The notes below the pieces were generated by a model that worked only from the letters and a program-made list of their open reading frames with translations, had not been told where the DNA came from and made no database searches. Below are positions 7,075-14,058 of a stretch of 33,938 nt of DNA, piece after piece. Source of the stretch: a virus. Made by a program: the position numbers and the translations under genes. Position 1 is the first letter of the stretch; each line of letters begins with the position of its first letter. The stretch covers positions 1-33,938 of the IMG/VR virus record IMGVR_UViG_3300025276_000098, one strand, 5' to 3'.

Positions 7075-7090
7075 AAGTTCAATTGAACTT
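7075..7090. repeat. Perfect 16-bp palindrome at the capsid stop codon
   Basis: AAGTTCAATTGAACTT is a perfect palindrome overlapping the last two bases of the capsid stop codon, just before the terminator. A near-copy lies at 2991-3004, also directly after a stop codon. It could be a protein-binding site or extend the terminator structure. Confidence 0.5.
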
Positions 7091-7994
7091 ATACGCCGGG
7101 TGAACCGTACATACCTAGTGGGTCGGATACGCCGAAAGAATAACGCTCACGCGCTTTGTAGCGCACGTTACCTGTATCGAAATCACCGTCCATAGATGTC
7201 TGCATAGCAGTACGGATGAAATGCTTCATGCCGTTTGGAACATCTGTAGTTAGGAAGAAGGCGTCTGCGTCAGTCAGGTAATGATTGACACGGTAGCCTT
7301 CAGGGATCGAACCATTGCTGCTAAGAGCATTAATGTCGTTATCCGCTGTACCTACACGTAGGTCAGTCTGGAGCAAACGAGTTGCAACAAACATCAACGC
7401 AGGTGGAACGATAAGCTTGCGTGGACGCGCAGCGATTAACAATCCACGTTCATCAGTGAACGCAGCAATGTCAATGACCGCTTGCTCAAGCGAGGTTTCG
7501 TTCAAGTCAGCATTAGCTGCTGGGCGGTTACGATTTACACCACCAGCTACAGTACCGTGTGCTGTTGAGAACAATGTAGCGCCGTCACCTGAGTTAAAGG
7601 TGGTGAAGCCTGTGTTCAACAACGAAGCGGCCTTAACCTGCTTGGTGTACGCCATGGCGCGAGCCAAGGCTTTTGTGTAACGTGCAGACAATGAATCGTA
7701 CAAGTTATCTTCCATCGCTTCTTCAGTGATGGAGAAACCCATGCCAACCGTTTCATGGTTGTAACGGGCTGTGAACGACTCTTGAGCATTATCATAAGAA
7801 ATAGCAGAACCTTCAGCTTTCACTGGGGCTGCGCCAAATCCTGATAATTTAACCTCTTCCTCAAAACTACGCTCTGAGTTCTCGGTCTCATAGATTTCTG
7901 CATGTTCGTTTTCGTACTTGCCATACTCAAGCCCGAAGAGAGCGTTGAGACCCGGCAATAGCTCTTTAAGGAGCTGGGCGCGTGAAATAGCCAT
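7089..7994 (-). CDS. Major capsid protein (HK97-fold type)
   Basis: This 301-residue protein has the size and layout of an HK97-fold major capsid protein without a long propeptide. It has an N-terminal helix (AQLLKELLPGLNALFGLEY), a YNHETVGMGFSITEEAMEDNLYDSL region (77-101 in two parts) of the kind found before the spine helix, and a long central helix (ARYTKALARAMAYTKQVKAA). A P-domain part has LIAARPRKLIVPPALMFVA, and the C-terminus is KARERYSFGVSDPLGMYG. I recall close homologues annotated as major capsid in marine phages. AAGGAGG precedes the ATG at 7994, the strongest ribosome site of the late region. It is preceded by scaffold and head proteins and followed by a terminator. Confidence 0.85.
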   Translation of the reverse strand: MAISRAQLLKELLPGLNALFGLEYGKYENEHAEIYETENSERSFEEEVKLSGFGAAPVKAEGSAISYDNAQESFTARYNHETVGMGFSITEEAMEDNLYDSLSARYTKALARAMAYTKQVKAASLLNTGFTTFNSGDGATLFSTAHGTVAGGVNRNRPAANADLNETSLEQAVIDIAAFTDERGLLIAARPRKLIVPPALMFVATRLLQTDLRVGTADNDINALSSNGSIPEGYRVNHYLTDADAFFLTTDVPNGMKHFIRTAMQTSMDGDFDTGNVRYKARERYSFGVSDPLGMYGSPGV

Positions 7995-8006
7995 TATTTA
8001 ACCTCC

Positions 8007-8615
8007 TTAAATACCTATGTTGTTAGTCATGCTATGAGCTGTTGGGTTAAATTTAACCAACAAGTCAGGGAAAGCATCACTGATTGGGGATACTGCGGAA
8101 ACAATACGGAAAGCTGCCGCTGCGGTTTGACTTGTTGCATCTACCGCAGAAGTTGAATTGCCTGTAGTAGTGGAACCCGTAGTAGTAGACTGGACCGCTG
8201 CAAAGAAAGTATTCGCTCCAATGTCAGACTGATCCATAGCACCATCCGCTTGTACTTGGAAAAGTACATTTGGATCATCAACAACGTATGCTTTGATAGC
8301 ATCGCCATTAGATGTACCTGATGGGTAGAATTGTGCCTGAACTAACTGACCTGATGAATTGACATACTCACAACCAACAAACACACCGATAGCGCCAAGA
8401 TTGGCACCGCCAAGGTTATTGTTGCCTACGTCAGCACCTGTTGCAGTGCTAAGGGCAATATACCCATCAGCACCTAATATAACGACCTGCCCGTAGAAAA
8501 GGTTTGTAGCCTCACCTGCTGGGTCGATCAAGAACTGGGACGTTGCCCCAGCATATGGCATTCCGTCCGCACGTTTGACGGGCTTCAAGCCATAGGGAGC
8601 TGCTGTTAAAGCCAT
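8007..8615 (-). CDS. Capsid-associated structural protein (decoration-like)
   Basis: This 202-residue protein starts MALTAAPYGLKPVKRADGMP, a start I recall in structural proteins encoded directly before the capsid gene in marine phages. The sequence is beta-type with a Thr/Ser/Gly-rich insert (TTTGSTTTGNSTS, about 145-157). It is 12 bases upstream of the capsid gene in the transcript and has overlapping AGGAG and GAGAG ribosome sites. A head decoration or minor capsid role is inferred from this location. Confidence 0.6.
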   Translation of the reverse strand: MALTAAPYGLKPVKRADGMPYAGATSQFLIDPAGEATNLFYGQVVILGADGYIALSTATGADVGNNNLGGANLGAIGVFVGCEYVNSSGQLVQAQFYPSGTSNGDAIKAYVVDDPNVLFQVQADGAMDQSDIGANTFFAAVQSTTTGSTTTGNSTSAVDATSQTAAAAFRIVSAVSPISDAFPDLLVKFNPTAHSMTNNIGI

Positions 8616-8658
8616 CTCTCTTACTCCTAATTTAAGTTAGATAAGCTCCCCTTCCGAG

Positions 8659-9102
8659 TTACTTACCAAATGATGATCGCGTTGACCGTTCTGAGTCTAG
8701 TACAGGCATACGCGGGTCTGAATTACGCAAGTAGCTATTGTCTACAGCCTGCATCTGGTTTTGAGCCTGATCTAGCTGTGCTTCACGTCTAGCTTCTACG
8801 TTTTCGACAGAGTTCTGACAAAGCAGCAATCCACCGACCTCTATGTTGTCTGTAAATCGAGAATCGATATCAGACACAACTTGAAGGTTTGGATGATCTT
8901 CTGCACGAACGGGTGTCCATCCCTCACGAAATTTAGAAGAGACATTCGTGTTATCATTTTTCCCAAGAGTAGCTGTGCGGACCCAACGATATTCAATACC
9001 GGGTTTGGGTTCGGGGACTGGTAACATTGTTGGCCTCTGCCATGACACCTTGCGTACACTCGAATCACGAGTGTCTGTAGTGCGTGAGTTTCTGTTCGAC
9101 AT
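8659..9102 (-). CDS. Conserved head-module protein, function unknown
   Basis: This is a 147-residue hydrophilic protein with an Arg/Ser/Thr-rich N-terminus and a globular middle (PGIEYRWVRTATLGKNDNTN, GWTPVRAEDHP, FTDNIEVGGLLLCQNSVE). A helical Gln/Ala/Arg segment and a disordered tail follow. The ATG overlaps the scaffold stop as TAATG, with AAGGA upstream. I recall the GIEYRWVRxxxxGxxDxxN segment from phage genomes next to scaffold genes. No activity can be assigned; an assembly role is likely from its fixed place between scaffold and capsid genes. Confidence 0.55.
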   Translation of the reverse strand: MSNRNSRTTDTRDSSVRKVSWQRPTMLPVPEPKPGIEYRWVRTATLGKNDNTNVSSKFREGWTPVRAEDHPNLQVVSDIDSRFTDNIEVGGLLLCQNSVENVEARREAQLDQAQNQMQAVDNSYLRNSDPRMPVLDSERSTRSSFGK

Positions 9103-10061
9103 TATTTCATATCCTTCATCAATTGCGCCGCATATTGTTCGTTTGACAGACCAAGTCTCTTGGCGAGAGAAACCTGCGTGGAGGACAGTTGCACTTTGCG
9201 TGGTCTTTTTCCGCTACGAGCGGCGGGGGCGACTACGTTGCCCGCTTGACGTTGGGGTGCAGATACCTCGATAGTACCATCGTCAAACTTATCTGGAAAC
9301 ACACGGCGAACCGCAGTGTCTATTTCTTTGTAGTACTCTTCTGTCCGTGGATCAATCCCACTTTTAACAAGTTTTTCATGTAGTCCGTAGGCGTACCCTG
9401 TCATTTCAGGGTCTTTCTCGAACCATTCGTTCTTGCTTGCCCAGTTCATAGCACGTTCATCTGGACGGGGTGCTTGCGGAGCTGGAGCTGGAGCTGGAGC
9501 CGGATCTGGGGCGGTACGTTGTGGCTGTGGCTTGTAGCTATCGTATCGTACTTTTTCGCCTTGCAACGCATTAAGTTTTTCTTGAGCGTCGAGCAGTGCA
9601 TCAGGATCGCCTGCTTCATAAGCAACTTTAAACGCAGCCTTAGCCCTATCAAGCTCGGCAGTGACACGCCCTTTAGCTTGATTGACAAGTACGCCCTCGC
9701 CTTCGGAAAGGGTTTTCCGTAATTGATCGTTTTCGGCTTTAGTCTGCTGAGCAAAGCGAAGTGCTTCTTCTTGGAGCCTCGCAGCTTCTTCCTTTGCACG
9801 TCGTTCTTCGTGAAATTCAAACTTTAACTTTTTGATTCTCTTTTGAACGCCTTCGCTGTACTTCCCAACTTCGTCGTCATCGGAGACATCGGGTTCTGAT
9901 CCTTCTGCCCGACGAGCCTTACCTTTATCGGGTTCTGGTGTGTCATCGACAACTTCTATTTCAAATTCACTGTCGTCGTCAGGTTCAACTACCGATGCAT
10001 TGGCAACTGCTTCTGCAACTGTTTCATCACCAAAGTCTGTTTCTTCTGTTAATTGGTTCAT
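9102..10061 (-). CDS. Capsid scaffolding protein
   Basis: This 319-residue protein has the signature of a scaffold. The N-terminus is very acidic (1-70), followed by a long charged coiled coil (about 75-125, with EERRAKEEAARLQEEALRFA) and further helices to 175. A proline/alanine-rich linker (PDPAPAPAPAPQAPRP, about 185-200) precedes a basic C-terminus (SGKRPRKVQLSSTQVSLAKR). Basic C-termini of scaffolds contact the coat protein during prohead assembly. It lies between portal-side genes and the capsid gene, the usual place. The start overlaps the co-chaperonin stop as ATGA. Confidence 0.75.
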   Translation of the reverse strand: MNQLTEETDFGDETVAEAVANASVVEPDDDSEFEIEVVDDTPEPDKGKARRAEGSEPDVSDDDEVGKYSEGVQKRIKKLKFEFHEERRAKEEAARLQEEALRFAQQTKAENDQLRKTLSEGEGVLVNQAKGRVTAELDRAKAAFKVAYEAGDPDALLDAQEKLNALQGEKVRYDSYKPQPQRTAPDPAPAPAPAPQAPRPDERAMNWASKNEWFEKDPEMTGYAYGLHEKLVKSGIDPRTEEYYKEIDTAVRRVFPDKFDDGTIEVSAPQRQAGNVVAPAARSGKRPRKVQLSSTQVSLAKRLGLSNEQYAAQLMKDMK

Positions 10062-10426
10062 GCTCTTGTATACCCCCGTGGATCGTCGACAACTGCTTCA
10101 ACAGTATCGTCATTGATTAAGCGAAATTCTTTTCCATGGACTTTAAATCGAGTGCCAGAATACGAACGAAAGATTACAAAGTCTCCCTCATTACAGTACG
10201 GTCCATTTGGAAATTTAGACTCATCGGCATAGGCGTCTGGGCCTAGCTCTACAACAAATCCAATGATTGATGCCGTTTCTTCTGCGGAACGTATCCCGTC
10301 CGGCATTATGACCCCACCATCAGTCTTATCGCTCATCTCAGGTACACCAATAAGGATTTTGTATCCTCGTGGCTTAGGTAGTTTAGAGGCTACCTTCTCC
10401 TCGGTCTTTTTATTTGCTGTATACAT
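10058..10426 (-). CDS. GroES-like co-chaperonin
   Basis: The 122-residue protein has the Cpn10 layout: KPRGYKILIGVPEMS (18-32), a mobile-loop-like DKTDGGVIMPDG (33-44) whose hydrophobic VIM stands where GroES has IVL, and GFVVELGPDAY (56-66). Then come EGDFVIFRSYSGTRFKVHGKEF (80-101, in two parts) and VEAVVDDP near the end. T4 gp31 is the classic phage co-chaperonin, replacing host GroES so that the capsid protein fits GroEL; here too it is encoded within the head module. I choose the ATG at 10426 (AAGG 6 bases upstream). An in-frame TTG at 10507 would add 27 poorly conserved-looking residues. Its stop overlaps the scaffold start. Confidence 0.8.
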   Translation of the reverse strand: MYTANKKTEEKVASKLPKPRGYKILIGVPEMSDKTDGGVIMPDGIRSAEETASIIGFVVELGPDAYADESKFPNGPYCNEGDFVIFRSYSGTRFKVHGKEFRLINDDTVEAVVDDPRGYTRA

Positions 10427-10513
10427 TTCATACCTTGCAGTGATTAAAGGTTCACAGATACCCTGCGCAGTTACCTGCGTAGTTCTCCCAAGTGTACGAT
10501 ACACCAAAAGATG

Positions 10514-10702
10514 TTATCTTTCAATATACCGCGTCTCAATTTCTTTAATGTCGTCTCTAATAAACCTTAAAGCTTCTATTCTACCCACCATACGGTTGTA
10601 AAGTTCCATGGTATCAGCCGCACCAGATGCGAGGTACGTTTTTAGTTCGTCCTCGTATCCATCTAGTTTACGACCCACCAGCGTAAATATGTTATCTTCC
10701 AT
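10514..10702 (-). CDS. Small helical protein between portal and co-chaperonin
   Basis: This is a 62-residue acidic helical protein (DGYEDELKTYLASG, RMVGRIEALRFIRDDIKEIE). I do not know its function; small proteins of similar size and composition often follow phage portal genes. The ATG at 10702 overlaps the last 11 bases of the portal gene. AAGGGAG directly abuts that ATG, which is too close for ideal use, so translation may be coupled to portal termination. An in-frame TTG at 10714 is an alternative start. Confidence 0.5.
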   Translation of the reverse strand: MEDNIFTLVGRKLDGYEDELKTYLASGAADTMELYNRMVGRIEALRFIRDDIKEIETRYIER

Positions 10703-13106
10703 CTCCCTTAGCAAGCTCCTTTGCTACTTCTATACCTAGTTTTGCGCCTTCTTTCTGGTCATCCCGTTGGGATTTGTCCAGATCGGTGGCAAGTCTAACG
10801 CCTAAACGTGCGCCCTCTCGTTGGTTTTCAGCAGATATACGCTCCGCATCAATCTGTAACTTAGCAGTATCCATCTGAATCTTATGCTGTAGTTCTTTCT
10901 GTTTTATCTGCAACTCCGCTTGCTGCATCTGAACAACTGGGTCTTGCTGCTGTTGTTCCGCTTGCTTCTGCTGTTCTTCCATCTGACCTTTCTGAAGCAA
11001 TTTTTCTGAAGCGTCTTTTGCGAGCCTAGAAAGCTGAATCTCTACGTCTTCTGGTAAAGGCTGGTCTTCGTTTGGCATCTCAACACCAAGCATCTTCTCA
11101 ATCTCACGACGGTATTGAAACGCAACATGTTCTGTTATGTGCGCTGCCATTGCTTGCCCTATAGCTTGGGCGAAGGGGGATTGACCAACCATCTCCCGCA
11201 TTTTCGGGTCTTGCATTGCAGCCATGTGTACAGTGATATGTGCCTCGTGATCCTGATACTTAAACGCTCTGACAGGCTCTTGCTTCAGCATCATCATGTT
11301 TTCTGTAACAGGGTCAGACGGTTTAATGTCTTCAGGTAGCTTAATAATATCTGAAGCGTCCTGAATCCCCAGAACTTCTAGCATCTGCCTGTGCAACTTA
11401 CCTAAGTCGTAGAGTTGTGGAGCCTGCTGAGAAAGCTGTAGGGCTGCTTGGTATTGCATAATCCGTTGGGACATAGTTGCAGCATTAGGATCAGATACAG
11501 GGATGACATCTACACGAGCATCAAAATCTTCCTGTCGGTTAAAGTCACCATCCATTTCGTAGGCGTATTCTGCTGGCATGTAGTCTCGGATAATACTCGA
11601 CAGCAAGCGAAGTTCTTTCTTCATAGCTGCGTGCATACGCGCTTGGACCCCAGACATCACCTTCATGGACCGCTCCATCAAAGCAAGCGTTGTACCCACA
11701 GGTGCCTGTGCGTTCATATCACCTACTTGAATGTCCGCAACTGAGCCAATCCGTCTTCCCTCTTCGACAATATTTCCCAGTAACGAGTAGAGAACACTCG
11801 ACGGTTCTTTGTAAGGTATGAACGTAATCGAATCCCTGATAGCCCCACCCGGTACATCCACGTCCCTGAACTCACCCGGCATAAGAGGGGTGTCGTCGCC
11901 TTTAATACGGAGACCCCTAGCTTTAAGGCCAGCAGGTAGATTTGACAGTGTACCAGCATCAATGAGCTGACGAAGTATTGAAGTAGCAGACTTGGCGAGA
12001 CCGCCAATGAGATGAATAAGCCCCGTACCGTAGAACCCCAGTCCCGGCAAATATTTATAATGAACGAAATGCGCTCGTTTCTTTTTCTTACGGTCATCCT
12101 CGTACCAATTCCTTCTGATGGATAAAATTTCGCGAGAAGACTTATCAATAGTAACAACATACGGACGCGCGATCCCATCAGGGTCGTCGAACTCCTCTGG
12201 CATGTTCATAGTAACGTGTACTTCAAGGATTGTGTGACGATCATCGTCTTCTATAACGGCGCTCTCGCCATCAAGCTCGTCATATTTATCTTGTATATCA
12301 GAGAAGTCTGCCTCTGGAACAGGCAAATCAACCTCTCTGTAGAAGCCCGCTACCTGTAACTCTAGAATTTCGTTAGGCGTTTTCTTCATTACATGCGTGT
12401 AGCGTGGGCATGTCATTAGATCAGACGCCCCGTAAGACGCCACAAAGTCTTCTGCTGGAACAAACATAGAAGCTGGACGCTCCATGATTGGGTCGTAATA
12501 GACTTTCTTGAACGCAGAGCCAGCGAGTGGGAGCTTAAACAACATTTGTTCAGTCTCATCGCGGTATTCTGTCATTTCCTCTGTCAAGAGATAATTCATC
12601 TCTGTCTGAATACGATCAGCTTGATCTAGCTTCTCAGGGGTCATTTTACCCATAATCTTGGTACGGCAAGGGCCAGATGCGGGGAAAAGCTCACCCATAG
12701 CCTGCGCTTGAAAACGTACAACAGCTTCGGTCAGCACTGGGTGGAACACACCAGACGCGCCCTGCCATGGTTGACTGCGGTCTTCGATCTTCATTCCCAG
12801 TAAGTCTAGACCTTTGACGTAGGCTCTTGCCCAATCACGTCGAGATTCCCGATCGGAATCAAAATCACTAACAAGTTCGGATGCCATAGACTGTAGGACA
12901 GCATCTTCTATCGTTTCCGCAAGGTTAGAATCGTGGTCATCACCAAGGAGTTCCTCGGACGCGCCCCCTTCAAAGTCAATAATCACTCCGCCATCACCTG
13001 TATCAATGGATACTGCTTCAGGGTTTACGATCTCTACTTCGATCTTCTCCGCGTTTGCCCCTTCGATCTCAAGATCAGAGGGGTCCATTTGCTTCTCAAC
13101 CACCAT
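10692..13106 (-). CDS. Portal protein (P22-like family)
   Basis: This 804-residue protein has the size and order of P22-type portals. It has an acidic disordered N-terminus (1-60) and a start helix with DFDSDRESRRDWARAYVKGL (80-99). Next come DRSQPWQGASGVFHPVLTEA (108-127) and AVVRFQAQAMGELFP, characteristic of these portals. The central wing and stem regions follow, and a long Gln/Lys-rich C-terminal coiled coil (about 690-795, with QKEGAKLGIEVAKELAKG at the end). The portal is the dodecameric ring through which terminase packages DNA. AGGAG lies upstream of the ATG at 13106. The long helical tail could form the barrel seen in P22, but this is inference. Confidence 0.85.
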   Translation of the reverse strand: MVVEKQMDPSDLEIEGANAEKIEVEIVNPEAVSIDTGDGGVIIDFEGGASEELLGDDHDSNLAETIEDAVLQSMASELVSDFDSDRESRRDWARAYVKGLDLLGMKIEDRSQPWQGASGVFHPVLTEAVVRFQAQAMGELFPASGPCRTKIMGKMTPEKLDQADRIQTEMNYLLTEEMTEYRDETEQMLFKLPLAGSAFKKVYYDPIMERPASMFVPAEDFVASYGASDLMTCPRYTHVMKKTPNEILELQVAGFYREVDLPVPEADFSDIQDKYDELDGESAVIEDDDRHTILEVHVTMNMPEEFDDPDGIARPYVVTIDKSSREILSIRRNWYEDDRKKKKRAHFVHYKYLPGLGFYGTGLIHLIGGLAKSATSILRQLIDAGTLSNLPAGLKARGLRIKGDDTPLMPGEFRDVDVPGGAIRDSITFIPYKEPSSVLYSLLGNIVEEGRRIGSVADIQVGDMNAQAPVGTTLALMERSMKVMSGVQARMHAAMKKELRLLSSIIRDYMPAEYAYEMDGDFNRQEDFDARVDVIPVSDPNAATMSQRIMQYQAALQLSQQAPQLYDLGKLHRQMLEVLGIQDASDIIKLPEDIKPSDPVTENMMMLKQEPVRAFKYQDHEAHITVHMAAMQDPKMREMVGQSPFAQAIGQAMAAHITEHVAFQYRREIEKMLGVEMPNEDQPLPEDVEIQLSRLAKDASEKLLQKGQMEEQQKQAEQQQQDPVVQMQQAELQIKQKELQHKIQMDTAKLQIDAERISAENQREGARLGVRLATDLDKSQRDDQKEGAKLGIEVAKELAKGDGR

Positions 13107-13422
13107 TACAGTCTCCTAACTGTGTACACATTATGATATTAGCAGATTATACTACTGCGCGTCTAGTGGCGAGGCAGGCCGTTGGGTGGGATGCCCACCC
13201 CGCCGTGAAACGCGCTTGGGAGTAACACGCTTCAAGTACCACTATATCAGAAAAATCGGGGCCATAAAGACCCCTAGTTTCTTGGGGGGAGCAAAAAATG
13301 AATAAGTCATCTTTGTAAGTCTATTATAACACAGTTCTATGTTGAACCAAAATGTTATTTTGTATAAAGTTGTTTTACATGCAAAGCAAAAGGTTTGAAT
13401 ACGGGAGAGTTCATAATGTTGA
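13107..13422. other. Intergenic control region between portal and the plus-strand pair
   Basis: This 316-base gap lies between divergently oriented genes. On the minus strand a TATAAT (13151-13146) lies 40 bases before the portal ATG but without a good -35. A 7-bp hairpin (GGGTGGG/CCCACCC, 13184-13200) has no U-tract. A terminator-like element lies at 13251-13274. On the plus strand TTGAAC (13342-13347) and TATAAA (13363-13368) are 15 bases apart, a weak promoter candidate for the gene at 13423. No coding frame is convincing. Confidence 0.45.
13251..13274 (-). terminator. Terminator-like hairpin upstream of portal
   Basis: On the minus strand GGGGTC pairs with GGCCCC around a TTTAT loop, and TTTTT follows two bases later. 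Transcripts coming from the terminase genes would be stopped here before the portal gene. The same GGGG can instead pair with a CCCC just upstream (13284-13289 on the plus strand as G's), so two exclusive hairpins are possible. Confidence 0.5.
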
Positions 13423-13890
13423 ATGGCTGTTTTAGAGACTATAGCAGCGGCTAACGCCGCCTACTCAATCATTAAGAAGTGCCTTGAGAACGGGCGCGAA
13501 GTAAAAGACATGGTGGGCCATGTTGGCAAGTTTCTCAACGCTGAGGACGAGCTTAAGGATGCCGTAAAACGCAAGAAGAATAATCCCATCTCTGCTATTA
13601 CGGGCGGGGCCGAAGGGGATTGGGAAGAGTTCCAAGCCCTTGAGAAATTAAAAGAACAGCGAAAAGAACTAGAGTCTTGGTGTAGATTATACGGCCCGCC
13701 CGGCACTTGGGATCGCTGGGTTCTTTGGCAAGCGGACGCTAGAAAGGCTAGAAGAGCGGCTTTGAAACAAAAACAAAAAGAACGCGAAGAGCTTATCGAA
13801 ATGCTGATGATGTGCTTGGGTTGTTTCTTTGCTGTGTCTGGAATGGCTGCGTTAATATTCGCACTGGGTAAATATATGGATAAATGGTAA
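13423..13890 (+). CDS. Helical protein with C-terminal membrane anchor
   Basis: The 155-residue protein starts MAVLETIAAANAAYSIIKKC and is helical, with charged segments at 40-65 and 105-125. A conserved-looking core is YGPPGTWDRWVLWQADARKA (89-108). A membrane helix lies near the C-terminus (MCLGCFFAVSGMAALIFALG, about 129-148). I recall homologues in cyanophages and uncultured marine phages with no known role. It is read opposite to its late neighbours, between large terminase and portal, with its own weak promoter candidate. GGAGAG lies about 15 bases before the ATG, which is rather far. Membrane insertion suggests a lysis or host-takeover role, unproven. Confidence 0.6.
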   Translation: MAVLETIAAANAAYSIIKKCLENGREVKDMVGHVGKFLNAEDELKDAVKRKKNNPISAITGGAEGDWEEFQALEKLKEQRKELESWCRLYGPPGTWDRWVLWQADARKARRAALKQKQKEREELIEMLMMCLGCFFAVSGMAALIFALGKYMDKW

Positions 13891-14054
13891 TGTTTTTCTT
13901 AATGTGGTTTCTCTATTCAAACAACGCCGTGGATGTCTATCAGTTAGGACAGTTCAGGACAGACAAGGCTTGTGAGGCCGCAAAGTCCGAGGCGATGGTT
14001 CTAATAACTAACAGTAAAACCAGAATACTTTGTTTTGAAGTTATGCCAGAGTGA
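13890..14054 (+). CDS. Small two-cysteine protein, paralogue of the one at 24717
   Basis: The ATG at 13890 overlaps the preceding stop as TAATG, supporting translation of this 54-residue frame. It has a short hydrophobic start (MFFLMWFLYS), then KACEAAKSEAMVLITNSKTR and ILCFE, with cysteines at 28 and 48. The 71-residue protein at 24717-24932 aligns over the same stretch (AKCERVLRSEALEIIYDSPR, then ISCES; cysteines 30 and 53). The two therefore look like paralogues. The hydrophobic start plus a cysteine pair suggests an exported or membrane-attached protein. It ends 4 bases before the terminase stop on the opposite strand. Confidence 0.55.
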   Translation: MFFLMWFLYSNNAVDVYQLGQFRTDKACEAAKSEAMVLITNSKTRILCFEVMPE

Positions 14055-14058
14055 GGTT

